This document shows, piece by piece, positions 17,638 to 24,195 of a stretch of 64,000 bases of DNA. The translations under genes and the position numbers were made by a program. Location of the stretch: positions 62,001-126,000 of the forward strand of contig NZ_JAHHUL010000003.1 of NCBI RefSeq assembly GCF_019008365.1, read 5' to 3'. The stretch is from Phosphitispora fastidiosa. Lineage in GTDB: Bacteria > Bacillota > Thermincolia > Thermincolales > UBA2595. Under the pieces are notes generated by a model. It was given only the letters and a program-made list of their open reading frames with translations, had not been told where the DNA came from and did no database searches. Within the stretch, counting starts at the first letter, position 1. Every line of letters begins with the position of its first letter.

Positions 17638-17919
17638 ATGAACATTAAAGAAGATATCAGACCGATTTCCTACATCAAAGCAAATGCGGCTGAGATTTTG
17701 GAACAAGTCAATGAAACCCACAGACCAGTCTATGTTACCCAAAACGGAGAGGCCAGGGCGGTATTACTGGATCCTGAATCATACGAAAAAATGAAGAAGG
17801 CTATCGGCTTATTAAAATTGCTTGCCCAGGGGGAAAGTGACATAGTTGAAGGAAAGGTTTCACCACAGGAAGATTTTTTTTCCGACCTGGATCGTGAATT
17901 GGATGATATGAGGCCATGA
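17638..17919 (+). CDS. Phd/YefM-type antitoxin
   Basis: 93 aa from the ATG at 17638, chosen because GAGGTGATG lies just upstream. The N-terminal half has the Phd/YefM fold pattern (RPISYIKANAAEILEQV, then PVYVTQNGEARAVLLDPESYEKM), which dimerises and binds the operator; the acidic C-terminus (EDFFSDLDRELDDMRP) would wrap the toxin. Its stop overlaps the toxin start by four bases (ATGA), typical for type II modules, so the pair should be autoregulated from the sequence just upstream. Confidence 0.93.
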   Translation: MNIKEDIRPISYIKANAAEILEQVNETHRPVYVTQNGEARAVLLDPESYEKMKKAIGLLKLLAQGESDIVEGKVSPQEDFFSDLDRELDDMRP

Positions 17920-18242
17920 CCAAAGGGGTATTTCAGGTTTTCTGGACACAAACTGCTCAGCAGGATCTAAAAAAGATTATTAAATATATAGCTGCTGACA
18001 GTAAAAATCATGCTGGAAGGGTATATGATGCCATTAAACAAAAAGCCCATAACCTGATGCAGATGCCCTTACAGGGAAGGATTGTTCCCGAACTGGGATA
18101 CTATGGTATCCTGAATTACAGGGAACTAATCAGTTCACCCTGGAGAATAATCTATAAGATTGAAGGAAAGAAAGTATGGGTGCTGGCAGTATTTGATGGC
18201 AGGAGAAACGTGGAGGACCTGCTGCTTGAACGGTTCATTTAA
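17916..18242 (+). CDS. ParE/RelE-family toxin
   Basis: 108 aa. Fold signature of the ParE/RelE superfamily: QVFWTQTAQQDLKKIIKYIAADS at the start, a central helix pair, NYRELISSPWRIIYKIEGKKVWVLAVFDGRRN near the end. The YRELI-WRIIY-V-VFDGRR pattern is more ParE-like than RelE-like, but whether it hits gyrase or ribosomal mRNA cannot be told from sequence. Coupled to the antitoxin gene upstream. Confidence 0.9.
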   Translation: MTKGVFQVFWTQTAQQDLKKIIKYIAADSKNHAGRVYDAIKQKAHNLMQMPLQGRIVPELGYYGILNYRELISSPWRIIYKIEGKKVWVLAVFDGRRNVEDLLLERFI

Positions 18243-18303
18243 TATATGGAGGCTCCATGATTAAGTAATGACAATTGCTGTTTTAATTTAGAGATTTAAA
18301 TTA

Positions 18304-18426
18304 GGAAGCGGCTGATGTGTTCCGAACGACGAGTCTGACGTCCGTCGGCCTGCGACCCGCACAGAGTGCGGGAGCAGTTTGCCGACGGAGTTGTAGCCGT
18401 CGTGAGGAATATATCCAGCTGCTTCC
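18304..18426. other. 123-bp nested inverted repeat / structured element
   Basis: Successive complementary arms enclose each other: GGAAGCGGCTG (18304-18314) with CAGCTGCTTCC (18416-18426, one G.T); TCC/GGA and ACGACG (18326-18331) with CGTCGT (18398-18403); TCCGTCGGC with GCCGACGGA; and innermost CCCGCAC-AGA-GTGCGGG. GC content is above its surroundings. It may be a small structured RNA or a non-autonomous mobile hairpin. The adjoining 18243-18303 shows nothing. Confidence 0.7.
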
Positions 18427-18540
18427 ATACTTTAAAAGCTCAAATGAACATATTGGCGGCTTAATTATGGGACGTCCCTTTCTGCATTTTCCTCCCTTAA
18501 ATTGGGTAAATTTTAACGTGACACTTCCCCCGGCAGGATG

Positions 18541-18730
18541 GTATTGAAATTGAAATAGAAGGGTCAAAAAGGGTAGCATTGGCCAAACAGATTGCCGGTG
18601 AACTCACTCTCCCGAATACTACCGTAAGTCTGACGGAAAATGCTGCAGTTAAGATACCATTTATCTGAAACGCCTTATCCGCCAGGACGAAACGGGGATC
18701 TGGTCAGTTGTCGGCTATGACCCACGGTAA
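18541..18730 (+). pseudogene. Degraded 3' end of an unknown coding sequence
   Basis: Two short frames look protein-like: one reads IEIEGSKRVALAKQIAGEL, then the other ends YLKRLIRQDETGIWSVVGYDPR followed by TAA at 18728. The frame changes between them and there is no start or ribosome site. The parent family was not recognised. Confidence 0.4.
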
Positions 18731-18749
18731 TTAGGAACTGTTAACTTAA

Positions 18750-18790
18750 AATCAACCCCCTGCAGCACCGGTTGCCGCAGGGGGTTGATT
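18750..18790. terminator. Bidirectional-type hairpin between converging transcripts
   Basis: Perfect 14-bp stem (18750-18763 with 18777-18790), 13-base loop, 11 bp beyond the stop of the exporter gene on the minus strand. T-runs on both sides are weak. Confidence 0.7.
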
Positions 18791-18800
18791 ACATTCAACA

Positions 18801-20411
18801 TTATATTGCCGAATTCTTTTCCGGATTTTGTGTAACTGCATTGCCTGCTTTGTGGACTGTGGTGCGAAGCGGAACTTCCTTAAGGAGGAAGGTCAGGACA
18901 AATGCTGCTGCCAGAACGATGGTCCCGGTTAAGAAAACATTTGACAGGGATGCAGCCAGGGCTTCCCGTAAGGCTTCGGTAATTTGTGTAAAGACCGGCT
19001 GGAGAGGTGCCGGCAGGCTGTCTTGAATTGCCATAAGCTTGGGTTGGTCCAGAAGAATCTGGGGATTTTGTAATTGAGCCAGCTTGTCGGTCATGGCTGG
19101 GTCCACTAATGCCGGGTTTATTCCGCTGTCAGGGGTGAGCAGGTTCTTCATTTTACCGGCCATGCTTGTGGAAAGAATAGTTCCCATCACAGCGATACCG
19201 ATGGTCCCCCCAATGCTGCGGAATAATTGAATTGATGCTGTAGCCACTCCCAGATCCTTGGAAGCGGCGGCATTTTGGACAGCGATCGTGAAGACAGGCA
19301 TTCCGAGACCGAGGCCGAAACCGAAGATAAACATACTGATTGCAGCCATCAGGATAGTATTCATTGTAACCATTAGAGCCATGCCAAAAACCATCAGGAA
19401 GGTTCCCAGCAGGGCCATCTTTTTGTATTTACCCGTCTTGGTCATGCGGCGTCCTGTATAAGCGCTTACGGTAAACATGCTCAAAGACATGGGCATGGCA
19501 ACATAGCCGGCATAGGTTGCCGAAACGCCCATGACGCCCTGCACGTACAAAGGCATGTAAATCAGGGCCCCAAACATGCCTGCATTCATCAGGAATCCAA
19601 TGACATTGGAAATGGCTATCACCCTGTTTTTAAATAAGGACAGGGGAAGGATCGGGGTTTTTACCCTGGTTTCGGTGAAAATAAAGAAAGCCAGAGAAAC
19701 AATCGCCAAGGCGAAGAGTTCTAAAATCAGGGGTGAACCCCAGGGATATTTTGTGCCTGCCCACGAGAAGGCAAGCAGCATGGGGACGATTGTCAGGGTA
19801 ATAAACAAGGAACCCAGGTAATCGATGGATTCGGATTTTCTCCGCTTCACTTTGGGGAAAAGGAGCAGAATCATGAAAAAGGCCAGGAAGCCCAGCGGCA
19901 GGAACATCCAGAATACCCAGTGCCAATCCATGTGGTCTACAATATAGCCGCCGACACCCGGACCCAGGATACTGGATATTCCAAAGGCCGCGCTCATCAG
20001 GCCGGCCCAGCGTCCTCGTTCCCGCGGGGAGAAGAGATCACCAACTGCAGTAAAGGCCGTAGCCATGATAACACCTGCCCCGATCCCCTGAATGCCGCGG
20101 TAAATTATCAGTTGGATGATATCTTTGGAAGTTCCGGAAAAGAAGGCTCCTATCATAAAAACCACAATTCCAAATAAAATAAAGGGCTTTCTCCCATAAA
20201 TATCTGAGAGCTTGCCGACCAGAATCGTAGAGATTGTCGAGGTTAACAGGTAGATGGTCATAATCCAGGTGTAATAATCCATACCGCCGAGTTTGGCGAT
20301 AATGCGAGGCAGGGCCACACCTACAATTGTCTGGTTAATCGAAGAAAAGAACATGGCTACAATGATGGCAACCATAATCGTTATTTTGCGCTGGTGAGAT
20401 AAATGTTCCAC
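18801..20411 (-). CDS. DHA2-type MFS drug exporter (EmrB/QacA family)
   Basis: 536 aa from a GTG at 20411 with GGAGGAG upstream. About 14 membrane helices. MFS signatures: GKLSDIYGRKPFILFG (motif A between TM2 and TM3), YRGIQGIGAGVIMATAFTAVGDLF and AFGISSILGPGVGGYIVDHMDWHWVFW (motif C, antiporter). Drug:proton antiporter in the cytoplasmic membrane. It follows a marR gene by 25 bp in the same direction, so expression is most likely derepressed by its substrates. Confidence 0.94.
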   Translation of the reverse strand: MEHLSHQRKITIMVAIIVAMFFSSINQTIVGVALPRIIAKLGGMDYYTWIMTIYLLTSTISTILVGKLSDIYGRKPFILFGIVVFMIGAFFSGTSKDIIQLIIYRGIQGIGAGVIMATAFTAVGDLFSPRERGRWAGLMSAAFGISSILGPGVGGYIVDHMDWHWVFWMFLPLGFLAFFMILLLFPKVKRRKSESIDYLGSLFITLTIVPMLLAFSWAGTKYPWGSPLILELFALAIVSLAFFIFTETRVKTPILPLSLFKNRVIAISNVIGFLMNAGMFGALIYMPLYVQGVMGVSATYAGYVAMPMSLSMFTVSAYTGRRMTKTGKYKKMALLGTFLMVFGMALMVTMNTILMAAISMFIFGFGLGLGMPVFTIAVQNAAASKDLGVATASIQLFRSIGGTIGIAVMGTILSTSMAGKMKNLLTPDSGINPALVDPAMTDKLAQLQNPQILLDQPKLMAIQDSLPAPLQPVFTQITEALREALAASLSNVFLTGTIVLAAAFVLTFLLKEVPLRTTVHKAGNAVTQNPEKNSAI

Positions 20412-20436
20412 AGATTTATTCTCCTCCGTAATAAGG

Positions 20437-20856
20437 CTACTGGTTGTCGAGATTGCCGGAAATTATATGGTAAATCCGAATCAGGTGGTCGATATCCTCC
20501 TCAGGTAACCCCTCAAAAAACTTCGCCATTACCTTGTTTTGATTCTCAATCAGAGAGTCTGTGAGTTGTTTCCCTTTAGCTGTGATTTCCAGGTAGACGA
20601 CGCGCCGGTCTTCTTTTGCCCCCTTGCGTTCAGCATAACCCTCCGCAACCAGTTTGTCTGAGGCCCCGGTAATAGCACCAGGCGTTATTTGAAGCGTTTC
20701 AGCAAGTTCCGTTGCTTTTTGGGGACCCCCATGTATCAGAGCCTTCAAAATAAGGTACTGGGTGGGGTTGATATCATAAAGCTGTTTATGCCACTCTTTT
20801 TTCATTTTTCTCAGGACACTGTAAAAAAGTTCAAGTAACTCTTGGTGTTCAGCCAT
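20437..20856 (-). CDS. MarR-family repressor of the adjacent exporter
   Basis: 139 aa, ATG with a GGAGTAGG-like site. Winged helix at ~30-100: TQYLILKALIHGGPQKATELAETLQITPGAITGASDKLVAEGYAER, wing EDRRVVYLEITAKGKQ. First gene of a two-gene operon with the DHA2 exporter; a perfect inverted repeat lies between its promoter and start, as expected for autorepression. Confidence 0.94.
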   Translation of the reverse strand: MAEHQELLELFYSVLRKMKKEWHKQLYDINPTQYLILKALIHGGPQKATELAETLQITPGAITGASDKLVAEGYAERKGAKEDRRVVYLEITAKGKQLTDSLIENQNKVMAKFFEGLPEEDIDHLIRIYHIISGNLDNQ

Positions 20857-20874
20857 GTCCTACTCCTTCACTGT

Positions 20875-20900
20875 TAAATATTTTAGAACTGAAATATTTA
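20875..20900. promoter_or_regulatory. Candidate MarR operator
   Basis: Perfect 9-bp arms TAAATATTT (20875-20883) and AAATATTTA (20892-20900) separated by 8 bp, located between the -10 box and the start codon of the minus-strand marR gene. Confidence 0.7.
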
Positions 20901-20916
20901 GTGAATAACATTTTTT

Positions 20917-20945
20917 ATTATACTTTTTTGTTTTATAATAGTCAA
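20917..20945 (-). promoter_or_regulatory. Sigma-A promoter of the marR-exporter operon
   Basis: Minus strand TTGACT (20945-20940), 17-bp spacer, TATAAT (20922-20917). Confidence 0.8.
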
Positions 20946-20962
20946 TGGATGAGAAGCAGAAA

Positions 20963-21003
20963 CCATCCATCTGTTAATTGGCAGATTGATGGCTTTTGTT
21001 TTG
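20963..21003 (+). terminator. Terminator-like hairpin in the leader of the degenerate receiver gene
   Basis: 11-bp stem with one mismatch (20963-20973 and 20982-20992), then CTTTTGTTTT. No plus-strand gene lies directly upstream, so it would act inside the leader of the gene at 21068 or end a small RNA. Confidence 0.65.
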
Positions 21004-21067
21004 GGAGAATTTTGGGAGAATCGGGTTGTACAATAAAAGCAAAGGCAAAGACTCAGGAGGTGGATTG

Positions 21068-21406
21068 GTGAGAGTATTCATTCTCCACACAGGCGGTTCC
21101 GGGTTGGATAAAATCGTCACCTGGCTGGCGGAGAAAACCGGTATTAAGGAAGTAGCAGTGATGAAAAGTCCGGACGGGTTTTTGGAAAGGGTTGAGCGGG
21201 ATAGGCCGGAAATGGTTTTTATCCGCATCGGAAACAGTGAAATTCCAGGACTGGGGGTTGCCCAGATGGTAATCGCTATAGACCGGAACATCAGGATAGT
21301 ATTTGTTGCCGAGGAAAAGGATTATGCATTGGACGCTTATGAAGTAGGCGCCTATGGATATCTGTTGTGCCCTATTGAGAGGGAAAAATTTGAGCTCTTA
21401 TTCTGA
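21068..21406 (+). CDS. Stand-alone degenerate receiver-domain protein (phospho-Asp replaced by Arg)
   Basis: 112 aa from a GTG at 21068 after CAGGAGGTGG. The CheY-like alternating pattern is clear (VRVFILHTGG, MVFIRIGN, IRIVFVAEEKDYALDAYEVGAYGYLLCPI), closest to receivers of the LytTR/SARP type. The acidic pocket is lost (LHTGG), the phospho-acceptor position is R53 (FIR instead of FLD), and the switch Lys is Cys (LLCP). No output domain. A second protein of the same design lies at 52201. The 3' end overlaps the oppositely oriented DUF6179 gene by 35 bp. Likely phosphorylation-independent signalling or protein binding; function unknown. Confidence 0.75.
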   Translation: MRVFILHTGGSGLDKIVTWLAEKTGIKEVAVMKSPDGFLERVERDRPEMVFIRIGNSEIPGLGVAQMVIAIDRNIRIVFVAEEKDYALDAYEVGAYGYLLCPIEREKFELLF

Positions 21407-22718
21407 CCAAATCCATTTCCTTTAAAAAGCTGTTAAGCCTTTGGTGCCATTCTTTCTCGTTTTCTGTATAGTGAAGGTCGGAATCTGCTGCGTTTGCCGG
21501 AAGCCTTTTTGAAAGCAGTGCCAGCTCCATATCCCCAAGTGATTGAAATAACTGAGAAAATTCATCATTAAAGAGGCAATATCCTTCGAGGATATCCACC
21601 AGATCAGCCATACTGTGAATTTCCCTTCTAATGATTGCTATTTTATCTGATACATATCTGCATTGTCTGATTTCGTCTAAAATTTTGCGGAATAATTCAT
21701 CATCCATTTTCCGGCCGTCTTCAAACTTAACGGCAGGTTGTGGGTGGTTTTCTTTTAAACTGATAAATACTGCTTCCAAACGGTTATTTTCTAACGCATT
21801 TTTTATTCTTGGTGATATATCAGGGATAGTTGCGGTGATGTATGTCTGTAACAACCCGCCCGAGATATTAAATTCTTCAAAGAGTTGTTTGGATGCATCA
21901 TGCAGTATTGCATCCAATTGGTTTTTAGTCATGTTCACCAGTTTTTGCTGCAGGTACTGCCTGTCAATTGGTTCAATATTGAGCCGGCGGGTGCTTTTGT
22001 CTGCCAAATTGCAGCCAATCGCATTTGTTAGCACGACTCCAAAAATATTTATCAGCAAATCCTGATAATGGGCATCATATCCGTACAGCAAGCAATGAAT
22101 ATCATGGGTGGTGAAGTTTTTACAGAATTGATTCTCCATTAGCAGTTTTTGCAGATAATAATTGATATACTCTATGCCGGTCAACTCCATTTTGTCGCTG
22201 CTTAAAGGATAATCTATGGAAGCAGGCGTTTCGTGGGCGGCATAGTCAACCTCATAGGCAGAGAAAAAAGCCGGGATTCCATTCTGTAAAGTATCATTAT
22301 AGGCATGATTACCGGTGGTGATGCAGTTATCTTGAACTTGATTATAGATTTGTTTGGCATGCTCTAATTGTGTTTCCACCAGTTTTTTGCCCTCCCGGTA
22401 TAGTTCGGTCAAGGGCTTCTGTTTAAGTATTTCTATGCTTATGTCCGCATCGGGAAGGCTCTTAAGATAGACTCCAACAGTGTAAAAGATCGACTGAAAA
22501 ATATTGTGCGCAGTTTCCTCCATTATGGAACTGCTTTCACCGCCTGTATAGCGCTCTGCCTGTCTGGCCAATAGCTGTATGCACTGTAGTTGAATATTTT
22601 CCAATTCCGAATCAGTCAACAGATTCAGGCGGCAGGCTTCCTGTAAAACTGATTGGAAGTAATGTGTCTGATTAAGGTTTTCACTTTTAATCAAATGCTG
22701 TTTTTCCAGATTAGTCAT
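21372..22718 (-). CDS. DUF6179-type protein of unknown function
   Basis: 448 aa from the ATG at 22718, chosen over an ATG at 22736 because GAGGAGG lies 7-8 bases before it. Largely helical and acidic, without signal peptide or membrane helix, so cytoplasmic. I recognise the pairing with the upstream DUF6323-type gene, which is common in Clostridia, from memory. Motifs such as GIEYINYYLQKLLMENQFCKNF and the C-terminal SMADLVDILEGYCLFNDEFSQLF are visible, but no catalytic signature is. The ATG overlaps the stop of the upstream gene by 8 bp (translational coupling). Confidence 0.75.
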   Translation of the reverse strand: MTNLEKQHLIKSENLNQTHYFQSVLQEACRLNLLTDSELENIQLQCIQLLARQAERYTGGESSSIMEETAHNIFQSIFYTVGVYLKSLPDADISIEILKQKPLTELYREGKKLVETQLEHAKQIYNQVQDNCITTGNHAYNDTLQNGIPAFFSAYEVDYAAHETPASIDYPLSSDKMELTGIEYINYYLQKLLMENQFCKNFTTHDIHCLLYGYDAHYQDLLINIFGVVLTNAIGCNLADKSTRRLNIEPIDRQYLQQKLVNMTKNQLDAILHDASKQLFEEFNISGGLLQTYITATIPDISPRIKNALENNRLEAVFISLKENHPQPAVKFEDGRKMDDELFRKILDEIRQCRYVSDKIAIIRREIHSMADLVDILEGYCLFNDEFSQLFQSLGDMELALLSKRLPANAADSDLHYTENEKEWHQRLNSFLKEMDLVRIRAQIFPSQ

Positions 22719-23208
22719 AATGGTCCTCCTCATCAATAGATTCTTCGCTGTCTTGGCTTAGATCCGTGTAATTTCTGACTCCATACCGGATATTGCGTGC
22801 CAGTAATTCTAACTCCCGGTGCTGCAGGAGTTCGATGGAACCCTGGCAGTTGTGGTCAAAATACTTCTTCATTAATGAAAGCAATTCGTCATCACCGACT
22901 TCATCAAGTGTTTCGTTTTTAAAGTAATAGAAGGTTTCTATTAAGTCATTCAAGGTGGCGGTATAGTTATGCTTCGAAAGGAAGGGGGAGTCACAAAATT
23001 TCAAAATCAGTTTATTTATGATTCCGGCGCCGAATTCGATGCGTCCATTGCTTCTTAGGGCTGCTGCCCGTGTTTCAGCAAGTTCCACGGCCTCCTCGGA
23101 GGAAAGCGCCAGACCGTAACGCAGGGTTATTACGTTGCAGTTTATGATTGTGGAAATTGCCGCTTTGTTCATAATAATTGCCGGGAACAGTAAAGCATTA
23201 TCAGCCAT
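22711..23208 (-). CDS. DUF6323-type protein of unknown function
   Basis: 165 aa, ATG preceded by AAAGGAGC. Soluble, helical, strongly acidic at the C-terminus (DSEESIDEEDHYD). LRYGLALSSEEAVELAETRAAALRSNGRIEFG is the most distinctive stretch. First gene of an operon with the DUF6179 gene; overlapping start-stop indicates a complex with defined stoichiometry. A minus-strand sigma-A promoter lies about 110 bp upstream. Confidence 0.75.
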   Translation of the reverse strand: MADNALLFPAIIMNKAAISTIINCNVITLRYGLALSSEEAVELAETRAAALRSNGRIEFGAGIINKLILKFCDSPFLSKHNYTATLNDLIETFYYFKNETLDEVGDDELLSLMKKYFDHNCQGSIELLQHRELELLARNIRYGVRNYTDLSQDSEESIDEEDHYD

Positions 23209-23241
23209 TTTTTGCTCCTTTCAATTATTTTTTTAAGGCTA

Positions 23242-23270
23242 TTGACAAAGGGTTTGCTTTGTGCTATAGT
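23242..23270 (+). promoter_or_regulatory. Near-consensus plus-strand promoter
   Basis: TTGACA (23242-23247), 17-bp spacer, TATAGT (23265-23270). It faces away from the DUF6323 gene and overlaps that gene's leader. No coding sequence follows until 23584. Confidence 0.7.
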
Positions 23271-23276
23271 ATAGTT

Positions 23277-23406
23277 GGATAAATCTATCTATACATAATC
23301 AACTTTCGTCAAATTTCAGTATACCATGGGCTCTTTAAGAAGTCAATGGTTTTTAGATTAGTACCAAATCGACTACTTCCAACGTCCGTTTAAGGGCGTT
23401 TTTTCA
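23277..23406 (+). ncRNA. Candidate small RNA between two promoters
   Basis: A transcript from the promoter at 23242-23270 would end at a hairpin with T-run: AACGTCC (23381-23387) pairs with GGGCGTT (23394-23400, one G.T), then TTTTTT. The ~130-nt product has no open frame with a ribosome site. Its 5' part is antisense to the leader of the DUF6323 transcript, so it could act in cis. No known RNA family recognised. Confidence 0.45.
23318..23346 (-). promoter_or_regulatory. Promoter of the DUF6323-DUF6179 operon
   Basis: Minus strand TTGACT (23346-23341), 17-bp spacer, TATACT (23323-23318). Confidence 0.7.
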
Positions 23407-23451
23407 TTATTAGGGGAATTACTGTTTTGCAGGGTTGTGGATAATATAATA

Positions 23452-23480
23452 TTGACAAAATGCATACATTAACGTATAAT
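23452..23480 (+). promoter_or_regulatory. Perfect consensus sigma-A promoter
   Basis: TTGACA (23452-23457), 17 bp, TATAAT (23475-23480): both hexamers match consensus, ~100 bp before the DUF6530-type gene. Such a strong promoter usually needs a repressor; see the repeat just downstream. Confidence 0.88.
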
Positions 23481-23492
23481 CAAAACAGTTAA

Positions 23493-23534
23493 TTTACTAA
23501 ACAACTAAACCAGTAATGTTAGTAGTTTAGTAAA
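23493..23534. promoter_or_regulatory. Operator-like inverted and direct ACTAAAC repeats
   Basis: TTTACTAAAC (23493-23502) and its perfect complement GTTTAGTAAA (23525-23534) flank another ACTAAAC at 23504-23510. The array begins 13 bp after the -10 box of the promoter at 23452-23480, a typical repressor position. Confidence 0.6.
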
Positions 23535-23583
23535 GTAGCAAAAGCAAGGCTATAATATCATCAAGAGTATGAGGAGGCAAACA

Positions 23584-24063
23584 ATGAAAATACCAACTGT
23601 TTTGAAACACAAACCGGTTATTGTATCAGAAAACTATGAAAATATTGATGGCAGAAATGCCTATAACTCAGACACAAAGGGGCTTTCACTGGGATTAGCC
23701 CAATGGAATGACAGAGGAAAGGTAGATATTTCCGCTAAAGTGTGGCGGTATACAGGAGAAAAATGGTCGCGGCAATCTGAGGAACTGCCCTTACACCGCG
23801 TTCTGGACCTGGCGATTCTCGTTTGTCGGACAAGGCTTCATTTCAGAGAGGCTTATCGATATGATAAATTATATGACAAAGAAAATCCTGTTATTGACAG
23901 AGTGGGCCTCCAGGGAGATGCTATGACAGTGGCTGTATGTACCGACAATGATAAAATTGATGAAGATATTAAATTATTCAGCCAGGCTCTCAGTCACGAT
24001 GATGAACTAATTGGTGAACGTTTACGTACCCTGGCAAGGATTCTCAGGGAGATGGGTTATTGA
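23584..24063 (+). CDS. DUF6530-type small soluble protein, function unknown
   Basis: 159 aa from the ATG at 23584; GAGGAGG at 23571-23577 rules out the ATG at 23569. Sequence features: KIPTVLKHKPVIVSENYENIDGRNAY, GLSLGLAQWNDRGKVDISAKVWRYTGEKWSRQSEELPLHR, C-terminal helices. No signal peptide or membrane helix. I recall the family as DUF6530 with moderate confidence. Transcribed alone from a consensus promoter with an operator-like array, so it is probably strongly expressed under a specific condition. Confidence 0.7.
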   Translation: MKIPTVLKHKPVIVSENYENIDGRNAYNSDTKGLSLGLAQWNDRGKVDISAKVWRYTGEKWSRQSEELPLHRVLDLAILVCRTRLHFREAYRYDKLYDKENPVIDRVGLQGDAMTVAVCTDNDKIDEDIKLFSQALSHDDELIGERLRTLARILREMGY

Positions 24064-24077
24064 TTTTTTCTAAAATA

Positions 24078-24108
24078 TTGACATCAGACTCATATTTTGG
24101 TATATAAT
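24078..24108 (+). promoter_or_regulatory. htpG promoter
   Basis: TTGACA (24078-24083) and TATATA at 17 bp, or TATAAT at 19 bp (24103-24108). Confidence 0.7.
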
Positions 24109-24113
24109 AATTG

Positions 24114-24146
24114 TTATTGGCACTCTGAGAATCAGAGTGCCAATAA
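24114..24146. promoter_or_regulatory. CIRCE-like operator (HrcA) in front of htpG
   Basis: TTGGCACTC-N9-GAGTGCCAA at 24117-24143, with flanking bases extending each arm to 12 bp. The CIRCE consensus is TTAGCACTC-N9-GAGTGCTAA, so each arm differs by one symmetrical base while spacer length is exact. It lies just downstream of the -10 box, fitting repression by HrcA and heat induction. Confidence 0.82.
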
Positions 24147-24195
24147 CTTGGGGATGAATTTGAATTATTAATTAGAAGGAAAGGAGAGACTTGCT

